This document shows, piece after piece, positions 11,477 through 22,680 of a stretch of 64,000 bases of DNA. The translations under genes were made by a program, and so were the position numbers. Each line of letters begins with the position of its first letter. Positions within the stretch are counted from its first letter, which is position 1. The DNA comes from Rhinopomastus cyanomelas (lineage: Eukaryota > Chordata > Aves > Bucerotiformes > Rhinopomastidae): assembly GCA_013400115.1 (NCBI GenBank), contig VXBP01004404.1, positions 374,309-438,308 on the forward strand. Direction: 5' to 3'. A model generated the notes under the pieces. It made no database searches and was not told the origin of the DNA. It was given only the letters and a program-made list of their open reading frames with translations.

Positions 11477-12779
11477 ATCTAAATCTCAAATATATTTATT
11501 GCCATTTGCTTCCTCCTCCTCTTCATCCTCCCTACCTGATGTGTTTTATTAACGCAGCATCCGAGGCTGTGGAATCAGGTCTTTTTGGCCACCAGTATGA
11601 CGCTGCCGAATGCTTCATGGCTTCCACTAACACTTCCCTTTTAAAGGCACCTTCCTGGGCAGTGATCCTGCCAGTTGTTTAAACTTGAAGAAACAGACTC
11701 TTCTAAAGCTCCTTACGTTACTGCCTGATGCCACATTCTGTTTGCGCAAAGCAAATACAGACAAATAACAATCACCGCTACCTAGGCAACCGTGGGATTT
11801 CAGGTCAGCTATTAACTCTTCTTTATCTGCTAGAACAAGGTCAACTATTGATTTATTCCACGGTGGGTGCAGAACTGTGTGCATTAAAAAGTGACCTATT
11901 CCTTCCAGAAGCTTTCTGCAAGTCTTTTTATTGGCATCATGAAATGTCAGGTAAATATTACCTGTTTTAAGCAGCCTAGGTTATTTGCCTCCCTATAAGA
12001 AGCATATACATAATAAGGAAGTGTTTGTTCCATTCCTCAGGATATCTCAGGTGATAGGTGAGAGAGGGTCTGAAACCTGAGCAACTTGAGTGTGGGCAGG
12101 AAATCCTGATGTCTGCAGCTCTCATGAATGGTGAGGGATTAGAAAGTGTTATGTAACATCCATTTAATCACACGTGGGACAGCACGTCCAAAGTCCACCT
12201 CTGCTCAAGTCTGGACAAAAGCCTCAGCTCATGTTCTGCGCCCCAGGACTGGGCTGACCTCTCACATGCTGTTCCATCCTCGGGGGACTTCTTTAGTCCC
12301 TCCCTACCATCACATTTATTTCTTCCTCCACAGCTTTGCTGTCTACCCAATTCCTCTCTTTGTACAGCAGCTTGGGAAAAATCACTCCAGGCAAGGATTC
12401 TGAGTCTCTCGGATATGACGTTGAGGAGATGTGACCTGACACACAGAAGGGAAAGGGGGAAGATGGGGGTTATGGGCTAGCCACCGCTGAAGACTCAGAC
12501 AACCATGAGTCCCCTGTAGGAGAAAGGGTTGGTTTCAGTGAGTCACCCAAGGGAAAGCATCCTGATCCTGAAAGAGAAATAGGAGGAAGGAAGATTCAGA
12601 GAGAAAAACTGTCCTGCTTGAGGCTCTGAGGATGCTGAGACAAACAGCACCGAGAGGAAAAAGGAAGACGTTCAAGAGCCATCGATTATTTCCTTGGCAA
12701 AGTAACAAAGTTCTCTACCACCAGGAAAAGGCACATATCTAGGCTACTTTTGACCCAAAGATGAATGCTTTTCTGGTAG

Positions 12780-12844
12780 TCATAGAATCATTAGGGATTG
12801 GAAGGGACCTCGAAAGATCTTCTGTAGTCCAATCCCCCTGCCAG
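12780..12844 (-). mobile_element. CR1 3' tail fragment, inverted next to a sense copy
   Basis: Reverse-complement 3' UTR starting TCATAGAATCATTAGGGATT and ending CCCCCTGCCAG. It directly joins the sense copy beginning at 12845. Confidence 0.88.
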
Positions 12845-13524
12845 GAGGAAAGGACCTGGGGGTCCTGGTGAACAGCAAGATGACCATGAGGCAGCAAAGG
12901 CTCTTGTGGCCAAGAAGGCCAACAGCACCCTGGGGTTGATTAGAAGGGGAAGTGGTTAGCAGATTGAGAGAGGTTCTCCTTCCCCTCTACTCTGCCCTGG
13001 TGAGACTACATCTAGAATCTTGTGTCCAGTTCTGGGCATCTCAGTTCCAGAAGGACACAACTGCTGGAGAGAGTCCAGTGCAGAGCCATGAAGATGATGG
13101 AGGGAGTGGAGCATTTCCCTGATGAGGAGAGGTTGAGGGAGCTGAGTCTCTTTAGCTTGGAGAAATGGGAGACTGAGGGATGACCTCATCAATGTTGATA
13201 AATACGTGAAAGGATGGGTGTCAGGAGGATGGAGCCAGGCTCTGCTCAGGGGCATCTCATGATAGGACAAGGGGCAGTGGATGTGAGCTGGAACAGAGGA
13301 GGTTCCACATCAACGTGAGAAGGAGCTTCTTCACAATGAGGGTGACAGAGCTCTGGAACAGACTGCCCAGGGTGTGGTGTGGAGTCTCCTTCTCTGGAGA
13401 TGTTTAAAACCCACCTGGATGTTTTCCTGTGCGACTTCATCTAGGTGACCCTGCTCTGGCAGGGACACTGGAGTGGATGATCTTTTGTGGTCCCTTGCAA
13501 TCCCTAATGTTCTGTGTTTGTGTG
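12845..13524 (+). mobile_element. CR1 LINE 3' fragment (0.68 kb)
   Basis: Among the longest main-family copies here. It runs from GAGGAAAGGACCTGGGGGTC through the end of the ORF2 region (with frameshifts) to TGTTCTGTGTTTGTGTG. With 12780-12844 it forms an inverted pair of tails. Confidence 0.92.
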
Positions 13525-13924
13525 AACAGGGAGGACTGCATCAATGTGAACAGGGCCAGTGGTCCCCAAGGGAAGGGGCAGCATCAATGTGGAACAATTT
13601 CCCTAAGTGATGCAGCTCCCAGGAGAGGGGAGCAGCATCAGGCAGAGCAGGGATGCTAAGTACAAACTGCAGCAGGTGGTCCAAGAACTGGCTGTGATTT
13701 CAGGCACCGGTCTGTCCAGACCGGACGGAACTGCCTGCTGCACAGCCCTGCAGCGGCAAAAAGCTAAAACACACAAGCAGAACAGGCGACTGAGGAGGTT
13801 CAGCACTCACAGATTGCCAGGAGATGAGTTTCACCCCAAAAACACTCCTACAAATGTCAGGAGTGTGACAATCTAACGTATGAGCAACACGGAAGCAAAC
13901 CCAGACCTCCTGCAACAGAAGCAC

Positions 13925-14552
13925 AGGATCCTCATCCTGGCTGGGACCAAAGGTCATTTAGTGCAACCTCTGCTCCAGGCTAGTCTAAGGAGATGTGGGT
14001 GGCCAGGCTGTGCCCAGACAAGTCTAATGCCTTCAAGATTGGGGCCACCACAACCTCTCTCTCTGGGCAACACATTCCACTACTTAACAGCAAAGAGAAA
14101 ATCAATTTCCTGGTGTCAGAATGAAATTTCCCCTGTTTGAACTTGTGTTTGTTGTCTTTTATCTCACCTGCACACACAACTGAAAAGGATCTGTCCACAT
14201 CTCTTCTGTATCCTCTGATCAGGTAGCTGCAGACAAAGACACCTCCCATCTACCGTCTCACCTCAAGGCTGAACAGGCCAGGTTAACAGATTCCATGTTC
14301 TCCAGCTCCTCCATCACCTCAGTGGTATCCACTGAGCTTGCTCCAGCATTTCATCTGGCTCAAGTGCACTGCTGGCTCAGAGAGCCCAAACTGGACACAG
14401 TCATCCAGATGCAGTCCAACAACTGCTGAAGACAGTGATGGAGCAGTTCCTTGGGCCCCGCGGGCTACGATCACGCACACAGCTCTGGATACAGTCGGCT
14501 GCCTCAAGGGAACGCTGCTGCCCATCAGAACTCCCAAATCTTTCACAGCAGA
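13925..14552 (-). mobile_element. Old, highly diverged CR1 fragment
   Basis: On the minus strand the sequence resembles an older CR1 family. Markers are the degenerate GGCTGGGACCAAAGGTCATT tail side, a CACATTCCACTACTTAACAG stretch, CTGAACAGGCCAGG and CACTGCTGGCTCAGAGAG. Many substitutions and indels suggest an insertion well before the main family. Confidence 0.65.
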
Positions 14553-14580
14553 GCATCTCAGACCTAGGGTTGAGCGATGC

Positions 14581-14666
14581 GCTTTAGGGGTGACCTTGCA
14601 GACTAGGATTGATGGTTGGACTCGACGATCCCAAGGGTCTTTTCCAACCCGAATGATTCTATGATC
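14581..14666 (+). mobile_element. CR1 3' tail, second family
   Basis: TTTAGGGGTGACCTTGCAGA, GGTTGGACTCGACGATCCC, then GAATGATTCTATGATC. It is the same family as 15174 and 51536. Confidence 0.85.
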
Positions 14667-15173
14667 TCCCTAGACAACTGGCCTTGAGCTGTAGAAGTTA
14701 TCCACTCCCAGGCAGAAGGTTTGAAACTTGCTTTTGGTGACCATGTATAAAGTTTCCTGACAGCTCACTTCTTCTGGTCGCACTGAATAGCAGCTTTAAC
14801 CTCGTGCACTCTGACCACTCCTGTCCATCTGGTCTCCTCTACAAAATCACTTCTTGTTGAGACAAAAAGCTTCAAGAGCAAAGAGTGAAGGTGTCTCACA
14901 ACATACAGCGATTGGGACGCTTGCCGAAGACCATCAGTGACAGTTGCAAAGTCTCTGCACTTTGGTTCACTTTCCACTGTCCAAGCCAAATCCTTCTCTC
15001 CTTTCTAGCAGCTGAAGCTAGAAGCCAGTGAATTGGACACTTACATACTCTCCACGATGGCTCACGAGACTCAACAACTGCAACACTGCAAGACTTTGGG
15101 GGATCAGCTGGCCATGCAGATAAAACCTCGACGTAAGAGGACCTTACCTTTCATCTTTTCTGACTTGAATCCT

Positions 15174-15499
15174 CTCTATCTGAAAGGACATTGTAGAGAT
15201 GTTGGTGCTGGTGATTCTCACAGGTCATTAGTGATAGAACCAGAGGGAAGGGTTTCAAAGCTTCAACAGGGGAGGGTTAGATTGGACATCAGGAAAAAAT
15301 TCTTCACAGAGAGAGAGTGGTCAGGCCAGTGGAATGGGCTGCCCAGGGTGGTGGTTGAGTCCCCATCCCTGGATGTGTTTAAAAGTCACTTAGATGTAGC
15401 GTTGGGGGACCTGGTTTAGGGGTGAACTTGTACAGTAGGGTTGCTGGTTGGACTTGATGATCCCAAGGGTCTTTTCCAACCTGAATCATTCTATGATCC
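15174..15499 (+). mobile_element. CR1 3' fragment, second family
   Basis: It keeps CR1 ORF2 C-terminal residues GHCRDVGAGDSHRSLV and FKSHLDVALGDLV, then stop, then a 3' UTR ending AATCATTCTATGATC. The family differs clearly from the LDVFLCDLV-ending main family. Confidence 0.88.
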
Positions 15500-16059
15500 T
15501 CTACACTGCATCTTAAACAAGCAGCTACGTTTGATGTCTGTTTATAAAGTTAAAAGTAAGAAGAACTTCAGAAGACCTTAAAACAGGTCATCGACCATAC
15601 CTTCATACCAGCAAGTCAAGGATTCCTGACGATGATACATAGATAACTCCACCTGAAGATTAGGTCATAAAGCATCTCTCTCATTTATCTCTGCCTCAAA
15701 ACTGAATGAGTCACCACCTATACTCATGTGAATAAACTCTCCCTCAAAGAGGTTATAAACTGAGAGTGAGGAACACCACGTGAAGATTAGGGCAGAGGAA
15801 CTATGCGGTCAAGAGGAACAGAAGGCAGATCACACACAACGTGAAATGCCATCTGACTTGCACTAGCTTTTCCACACGCAGGAGCTGCTTGGCCAATTCC
15901 TTGCAGCAACTTTTCATCGCAGAAGTGGATCATGAGAAAAGACATAAATGTTTCAACAAGTTTCTAAGCAACTGAAAAACAGTTGCTTTGCAAGGGACAT
16001 ATTAAGTCAATGTTTAATCCCAGTCTTTACTGGGTGAGGTTTTGGGTTGGTGATTGTCC

Positions 16060-16664
16060 CCTCGACCCCGCTCTGGTGAGACCCCACCTGGAGGACTGTG
16101 TCCAGTTCTGGAGCCCTTATTACAAGAAGGATGTGGATGTGCTGGAGCAAGTGCAGAGGAGGGCCACGAGGATGATCAGAGCACTGGAGCACCTCTCCTG
16201 TGAGGCCAGACTGGAAGAGCTGGGCTGTTCAGTCTGGAGAAGAGGAGGCTCCCAGGTGACCTTATTGTGGCCTTCCAGTATCTGAAGGGGACCTACAGAA
16301 GGGCCGGGGAGGGGCTATTTAGGATGTCAGGTAGCGACAGGACTAGGGGGAATGGAGCAAAGCTGGAGATGAGGAGATTTAGAGTGGATGTGAGGAGGAA
16401 GTTCTTCACCGTGAGAGTGGTGAGAGCCTGGAATGGGTTGCCCAGGGAGGTGGTTGAGGCCCCATCCCTGGAGGTGTTTAAGGCCAGGCTGGATGGGGCT
16501 CTGGCCAGCCTGGTCTAGGGGGGTTGGAACTGGGTGATCAGGTGGTTCCTTCCAACCCTGAGTGCTTCTGATTCCATAGCTTCTCCAGTGAAGTGATCCT
16601 GCTGTGGCAGGGGGATTGGACTAGATGATCTTTCAGGGTCCCTTCCAATCCCTTATGATTCTAG
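16060..16664 (+). mobile_element. Composite CR1: third-family 3' end joined to main-family 3' UTR
   Basis: It starts in the ORF2 end (ALVRPHLEDCVQFWSPYYKK, later FKARLDGALASLV and stop) and a tail ending TTCTGATTCCATAG. It continues through CTTCTCCAGTGAAG into the main-family 3' UTR (GTGATCCTGCTGTGGCAGG) and a second tail GATTCTAG. The same junction recurs at 22952-22978 and, reversed, at 29386-29412. Confidence 0.9.
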
Positions 16665-16908
16665 GGGGCTTTCCCAACCCCCCAAACCCAATTGTTAGGT
16701 TACACTCGACGTCTTGATATGAGGAACACAGTTGTATTTTCCGTGTGTATTTAGCAGCTGAGGTAAACACTACTAATTGCCCTACTGCAAATATTAGAGT
16801 GTACTCACTGCATTGGGGGCTCTGCCTTCACATGAACACACTAGCACCACGAGTCCCACCTGTGGGGAAGGAGTGCCTGCCATTCCTCGAACGGTGCCGG
16901 TAACTTAC

Positions 16909-17055
16909 CCCAAACATCTGCCGCAGGTCGGGATCTCGAAAGCGGAAGGGAATGTTGGACACATGAAGCCGTTTCGGAGTGGATTTGCTCTCGGTATTCT
17001 CACTGCTCTGTGTCTGTGATTGCTGTCCATCTGTCTGTGCCCCTCCTTCTGTCTG
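16909..17055 (-). CDS. RBFOX2: RBFOX2 coding exon 3 (start of the RRM, RNP2)
   Basis: The exon has 49 codons on the minus strand, from QTEGGAQTDGQQSQ through ENTESKSTPK to RLHVSNIPFRFRDPDLRQMF plus G. It ends at GGG/GTAAGT (donor 16908-16903). The RRM begins here: LHVSNI is the RNP2 strand, and the Phe in NIPF is the aromatic residue that contacts RNA in RBFOX proteins. The acceptor is a tandem NAGNAG (CAGCAG at 17058-17053). Splicing at the first AG gives SLA-QTEGG. The second AG (exon from 17052) gives SLA-TEGG, one Gln shorter. I recall human isoforms differing at the same place. Both ends are phase 0. A CR1 composite ends about 245 bp downstream and another CR1 tail lies about 90 bp upstream of the exon. 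Confidence 0.97.
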
Positions 17056-17143
17056 CTGCAATCAGAAAGACAAAAGCATCTCTGCGTGAATAGAAACCAC
17101 ACAATTTCCTCTCACGTGCCTTGTCGCTTTCTCTTGCCAGGTG

Positions 17144-17191
17144 TTAGATGATCTTTCCAGGTCCCTTCCAATCCCTAATGGTTCCATGATT
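17144..17191 (+). mobile_element. CR1 3' tail fragment
   Basis: TTAGATGATCTTTCCAGGTC ... CCCTAATGGTTCCATGATT: only the last 48 bp of a main-family copy, about 90 bp upstream of the exon 3 acceptor. Confidence 0.8.
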
Positions 17192-17234
17192 AGCACTAAA
17201 CTTGAGATTGTGGTATCTGAGCACCTGACAGTCA

Positions 17235-17263
17235 NNNNNNNNNNNNNNNNNNNNNNNNNNNNN
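17235..17263. other. Assembly gap (29 N)
   Basis: A run of N immediately followed by CR1 sequence, so the gap probably reflects a repeat that short reads could not join. Confidence 0.98.
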
Positions 17264-17393
17264 CCTTCCTGCTCCTACTGGTCACGCCGCTTCTGATACA
17301 GGCCAGGATGCCATTGGCCTTCTTGGCCACCTGGGCACACTGCTGGCTCATGTTCAGCCGGCTGTCGATCAACACCCCCATGTGTTTGATGAA
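17264..17393 (-). mobile_element. CR1 fragment cut by the gap
   Basis: Reverse complement of an internal ORF2 piece: AGGATGCCATTGGCCTTCTT, GGCACACTGCTGGCTCATG and CAGCCGGCTGTCGATCAAC. The 3' part is lost in or before the gap. Confidence 0.85.
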
Positions 17394-19559
17394 GACAGTG
17401 TCGCTTAACGATTCATCTGTTGTTGTTCCCCTCCCTTTCCATGAGCAAACAGCAATGAGATCTCAGCCTCCCTCCCCTCAGATCACCTTTGAGCTCAGCA
17501 GATTTGCCTTTGCTCTTCTTAAATCGCTTCTCTCTCTCTTCTGCTCTTCCTCCCTTCAGCTGCCACCGTATGAAAGCTCTAATGAAGAGGCGGGTCCTTC
17601 ATGCCCTGGAGCTGGGAGGTGGCGCCGCCACTCTAATCTCATGTGGCAGGATGTTCATGCAATCATGGAAACCCCACAGCTGAAGTGGCACCTCTTCACC
17701 GGGCCAACACCAGAAACAAATCCCCGGGTGAAGCGGCATCTGCTCCGCCAAGCTCCCTCCAGAGCAACGTTACCCCAAAGGAAGGTCTATCATGAAATGG
17801 CAAAACCCCACGTACGAAAGGCTCACGAGTGTCTTTGATTAACGTCTGTCATGTGTTTAGAAGTCAGCCCAGGGACAGGGAACAGTCATTGCCAAACTCC
17901 AAGTGCTACGTCCTGCTATGTCAGCTCCACAGCCAAAACTAGGGAACTTGCTTCCCTACAGTGAAGCCAGGGGTACTCGTGCACAGAAGGTACAGCAGGA
18001 GGGATGAGGGAGACCACAGTGATGGGAGAGACCGAGCACCCCGGCAGAGGGAAGGAAGGGAACCTCAGCCACTTGCGTTGGGCTTGGACTGAGGAGTAAA
18101 CACCAAGGCAAGGCTGCTTTGCAAACCAGCCTGAGGAGAAAAAGCTTCTTTTTGCACTTGAGCCAGACAAACTACCTCAAAACCTCAGAGCCACAGAACA
18201 AAGCAGACTCCAACGTGGTTGGTTTCACTGCTCTGCCTCTTCTTTCCAAGGCAAGCACTGACAGACCAAGGTGTTCAGAAACCACCCACCCACAGGGTCC
18301 ATCTCCTGCTGCTTGCCTTAGCCTCTCCTAGGAATCAGGCTTCGCCACCTGTGTGATCAACTTCTGAGAGTCTCCTCATTTCTTCAGACGCTAGCCTGAC
18401 CTCCTTCTTTAACCCATCAAGCAAAGAGACGTTCCGACGAGAAGGCGAGGACCATGTAATTGCTAGTCAGCCTACTTGGGGCACCTTCAAGAGCACGTAC
18501 AGCCATTAAAACCACAGATTTCAGAGCAGGGTGGGGGTTTTTAAATCTACAATGTGTGGAGCAAAGAGATGTCAGGAGAGCTGTCTACACTGAGAGGACT
18601 TGCTAGTCTGTTCTGCACATCGCTCAGCACTTCATAAATACTTGCAGAGAAACCTCTCTCCACAGAGGAGCTAAACTGGCATGAGAGCTTCCTCTGGCCA
18701 GAAATATCTCTCAGAGACACGACCTTGAACTTCAGGATTGGTTATAAATCACTAACAAAAGCAAGCAAACAGAAAGCACTGGGATCTTGTCGTGCTGAGC
18801 AAAGCAGTGGCAGCTTTCCATTTCATTTTAGGAGGGCTGTGCAGGCAGCACAGATCACGTTTGATCTGGCTCATGTAAATTAAGCTGTGACAGAGAGAAT
18901 GGAGCTGCTGCCCTAGAAGTACCTCTACCCTCCTGAGCCTTGCAAGTCTCAGGAGAAGCTCAGGAGGATGAAGCATTTTTATTGAGCTAAGACTCATCCA
19001 TCCCCCAAACATCAATTTTTCAAGAACAGCCTCTGAAACTTCCATTTGATCTTATCTAAAAAAGATGTCTTCCAGTCCTCCCCTGGTTCCTCCTCTTCTA
19101 TCCTCACCCCAGGGACAAAACCTCCAAGCACAGTGAAAGGGCACCCTGGGGGAAGGATCAATGCAGCTGGCTTACGATTCAATCACGCTTTGCTCTTCGG
19201 TGGGTTTGTTTTTATGACCCCACCAGAGCCCTTTGCTCCTGGGGGCAAACCTGGCCAAGAAGGACAAGACACAGGGTAGGCATCTACCACCATCATACAC
19301 AACACCCTGCAAACCAGAGCTCCAAAATAACTCCCCAAAACCATCAACAGCCCTGCTGAAGGGGGCATCTACAATCCATTCTGGAGCCCTGTGGTTTGCC
19401 AAATCCTTCGGCTTCCTGTGGAACAGGCAAGTGGGCAAATACTCCTGCACACTGGTGTGTCTTCTGCAGTGTGAAGGATGGTTCTGCTGGTTCCACAGGC
19501 GAGGAAGCTGGAATGTCATGGGGACTCCTCTCCCCTCCATTTGGGTGGGGAGAAATGGA

Positions 19560-20266
19560 ATGAACTGTAACAAGGGCAGTGCAGAGTCTGGCACCTGGGC
19601 AAGAACAACCCCAGGGACCAGTACAGGGTGGGGACCAACCTGCTGGAGAGCAGCGTAGGAGAAAGGGACCTCAGGGGGTTGGTGGAGGGCTGGATGACCA
19701 CGAGCCAGCAGTGTGCTCTTGTGGCCAAGGCCAACAGCACCCTGGGGTGGATTAGAAGGGGGCTGGTTAGTAGATCAAGAGATGTTCTCCTTCCCCTCTA
19801 CTGTGCAATGGTGAGACCACATCTGGAATGTTGTGTCCAGTTCTGGGTCCCTCACTTCCAGAAGGACACAGAGCTGCTGGAGAGTCCAGCACAGAGTCAC
19901 AAAGATGATGAAAGGAGGGGAACATCTCCCTAATAAGGAAAGGCTGAGGGAGCTGGGTGTCCTTAGCTTCATCTTCACTTTAGAGGAATGAATCATAGAA
20001 TCATCATGGCTGAAAAGGACCTCCAAGCTTTGAGAAAAGGAGACTGAGGGGTGATCTGATTAATGTTGATAAATATGGAAAGGGTGGGTGTCAGGAGGAT
20101 GGAGCTAGGCTCTGCTCAGTGTCATCACATGATAGGACAAGGAGCAATGAGTGTGAGCTGGAACGGAGGAGGTTCCACATCACTTGATCTAGGTGATCCT
20201 GCTATGGTGGGAGGACTGGACTAGGTGATCTTTCGAGGTCCCTTCCAATCCCTAACATCCTGTGAC
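19560..20266 (+). mobile_element. CR1 LINE 3' fragment with an internal insertion
   Basis: A main-family copy from about ATGAACTGTAACAAGGGCAG. Remnant residues are STLGWIRRGLVSRSRDVLL and MVRPHLECCVQFWVPHF. It ends CCTAACATCCTGTGAC. It is interrupted at 19970-20030 and also lacks a stretch before the 3' UTR (around 20180). Confidence 0.92.
19970..20030 (-). mobile_element. Short reverse CR1-type insertion inside the host CR1
   Basis: About 60 bp, containing AATCATAGAATCATCATGGC and AAAAGGACCTCCAAG (reverse tail), splits the host between CTTAGCTT and TGAGAAAAGG. AGCTT is repeated on both sides (19965-19969 and 20026-20030), consistent with a 5-bp target duplication. Confidence 0.7.
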
Positions 20267-21903
20267 TTGCTCACTAGCAGAGGGCAGAATGCCTTTGTTA
20301 CCCAGGGGGCAATGAATCGTGTACAGTGGCCAGCTCAGAAACACTCGCCACTGTGCCCTTGTAGGGCAGAGCGTTGCCACCACGCAGGAGCCACTGCGCA
20401 ACACACGTGGGATGTGCAGTAAGACAAAGGCTTCAAAGAGGAGAAACGACAGATGATCTCTCTGCCCACCCTCACCTTTTTGACTACTCTAAAGAGCTCC
20501 CAAATGCTTTTCAGGCTTTCACACCCCCCCGATTTTTCAGCAGTAGTTTAACATGAAATAAATTCTCCCTTTGGATGATGCAGCTCCCTCACTTCTATCA
20601 TCCATGGCCCCAAGGTAAGACTTGAACTTTTGGCCACTATAACATTATCTCAATACATTTGTCTACTGCCACACATTCAACTGCAACATAAATGAAAGCA
20701 AGAGTCTTCTCAGATCTTGCCTTTTCTTCTTTTTCCCCCTTTTATAGTTATTCCTTGTCTTAATTCATTAGGAAGGAGATGAAAGGAAGGGCCTGGAGCC
20801 TGTTCTCAGGCGGCGCATAATGGAGACTGGCAACAGCACTACCCTGACCAAGCTGGATGATAAAAGCCTGCATTTCACCGAGCGCCCACTCTCCACCCCG
20901 AGAGTTTCAGCTCCTTCCTTCTGGCCTCACATCAACACTTCACAGTGAAGAACCTGCCCTCTCCCTTCAGACAGGGGTTCAGCTGGGACGGGAGCGAAAA
21001 CACGTCCCCCAGGTCTCAGCGCCTGTCACCAGACGTGCTGCGGCAGGGAGCCCAGCTCAGAAGCACCTACCTTGCTGCCTCAGCAGAGTCTGCATGACAT
21101 GTGCAGGTGATAATGTCACTCACACCTGCACACCAAAGCTCTGAGCTCTGCTCAAGGTCACCAAGAAATGCATCAGAGCTCAGGACACCGACGTGCTTCA
21201 CTTTTAACCGCTTGCTGCCCGTGCCCTCGGGCCAGTTCCTTCTCTTACACCCAGCAGCAGTGAGGAAACCCTCAGGTGAAGAGAAGGGTGGATGGGGACC
21301 TGTGCACATGTGAAAGGGGAGAAGGACACTTGTCAACACAAGGTGTTCTGTAAGGTCTGGAGGCAGCTCTACAAGCATCTTTCCACCTCTCAACTAGACT
21401 CTTCTGTCCTAAAGCTGCTGGTGAATAAGCAACTGCTGAGGATTTCTCCTGGCAAGAGGGAGGCAGAGCCTCCAGCACCACATGATCTCCGAGCAGATCT
21501 CCATCTGTGTGGCCAGACAGAGGGCTACCTTCCCAACCAGCCAGCCAGCCAAACACCAATGCAACAAGCCAGCACTATTAATACCCAGCACATTCTGTTT
21601 CCATCTCCCACTTGCTTCCAGAACTGGAACCGCTTCAGGTCCAAGTTATGGAAAAGCAAGAAAACAATCCCCTTGCCCTCTCTCCCAGGAAGCAGGCAGT
21701 CCACAATGTTGTGAATCATAATGAGGAGGTTAAGAGTCATAAATCACTGCAAAGAAAATATTTACAAAATACAAACTGTAACTAGTAACTAGATTTAAAA
21801 GGGGCTTGCAAAATCTTGGGAGACACACTGTGCTCACTCCACTTCTCTGAGACCCGTTCTGGATGCAAAAAGTCCCTCTTGAAATTGTTTGGGGAACTGT
21901 GTG

Positions 21904-22014
21904 GAGACCCACCTGGATATGCTGCTGTGTGACTTAGTCCAGGTGATCCTGCTGTGGCAGGGGGATTGGACCAGATGATCTTTTGAGGTCACTTCCAATC
22001 TCTAATGTACTGTG
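21904..22014 (+). mobile_element. CR1 3' tail fragment
   Basis: GAGACCCACCTGGATATGCT to AATGTACTGTGAA. The reading-frame end and 3' UTR are intact but substituted. Confidence 0.88.
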
Positions 22015-22196
22015 AAAGCTATGACTGGCAGAGGGCAACCTCCCCACTGCAAAGGAGAGCTCAGACAACGTGGGAAGATCATCTCATGAAGAACTTGTGT
22101 CAAAACAACCAGTCATTCACCAGCTAACAGACATCCACTGAGCAAGTTCAGTGGAAAAACAAGTGAGGCACTGGACACTAGACAGAAAACCCATCT

Positions 22197-22262
22197 CTGT
22201 GGCAAGGGGACTGGACTAGATGATCTTTGGAGGTCTCTTCCAATCCCTAATGATTCTATGAT
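22197..22262 (+). mobile_element. CR1 3' UTR fragment
   Basis: CTGTGGCAAGGGGACTGGAC to AATGATTCTATGAT, 66 bp. Confidence 0.85.
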
Positions 22263-22680
22263 CTCCTGCCCCTCCACACTCTGGTAGAGCAAGACTGAGG
22301 TCCTACACACCCAAGATCAAAGGGTACAGGAACTTAGGCTGCTCCAATGACACTTGTTTAAAAAAATCACAGGGTTAATAATCACCCTCCACCAGCAGTA
22401 AATTTAGGTTGTGAATGGTATCCACGAGCTTAACTTTTCCACAGATCCCATATTGTAAAAAAATAAGGGGGGGGAGGAGTTGCTACAGCACAGGCACAAC
22501 TGAGAACACGTACTTCGTACACCAGACAAAAAGAACCTGCTGAGGACACAGCAGATAACTTCTGCAAGGCTTTTAACTCCTTTCAGCACAGTCAGGTTCA
22601 TTTAGGGCATCTTTCTTTTCTGATTGTTCTCTAGCTGTTTTCAGACAGAAGCTGGAGCGGTCTCGTTCACTTTCCTCATG

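Larger units (their letters stand above)
2064..16908 (-). other. RBFOX2: RBFOX2 intron 3 (14.8 kb)
   Basis: The intron is bounded by GTAAGT (16908) and AG (2064). Besides the CR1 copies listed separately, it holds unique AT-rich sequence. In 2420-3900, 4630-5640, 6620-8160, 8800-9490, 10300-11330, 11480-12770 and 15500-16050 I see no gene, RNA or repeat I can name, apart from the palindrome at 9430-9449. The segment 10450-10790 is AT-rich and repeat-free and could be a conserved noncoding element, which only alignment can show. Confidence 0.85.
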
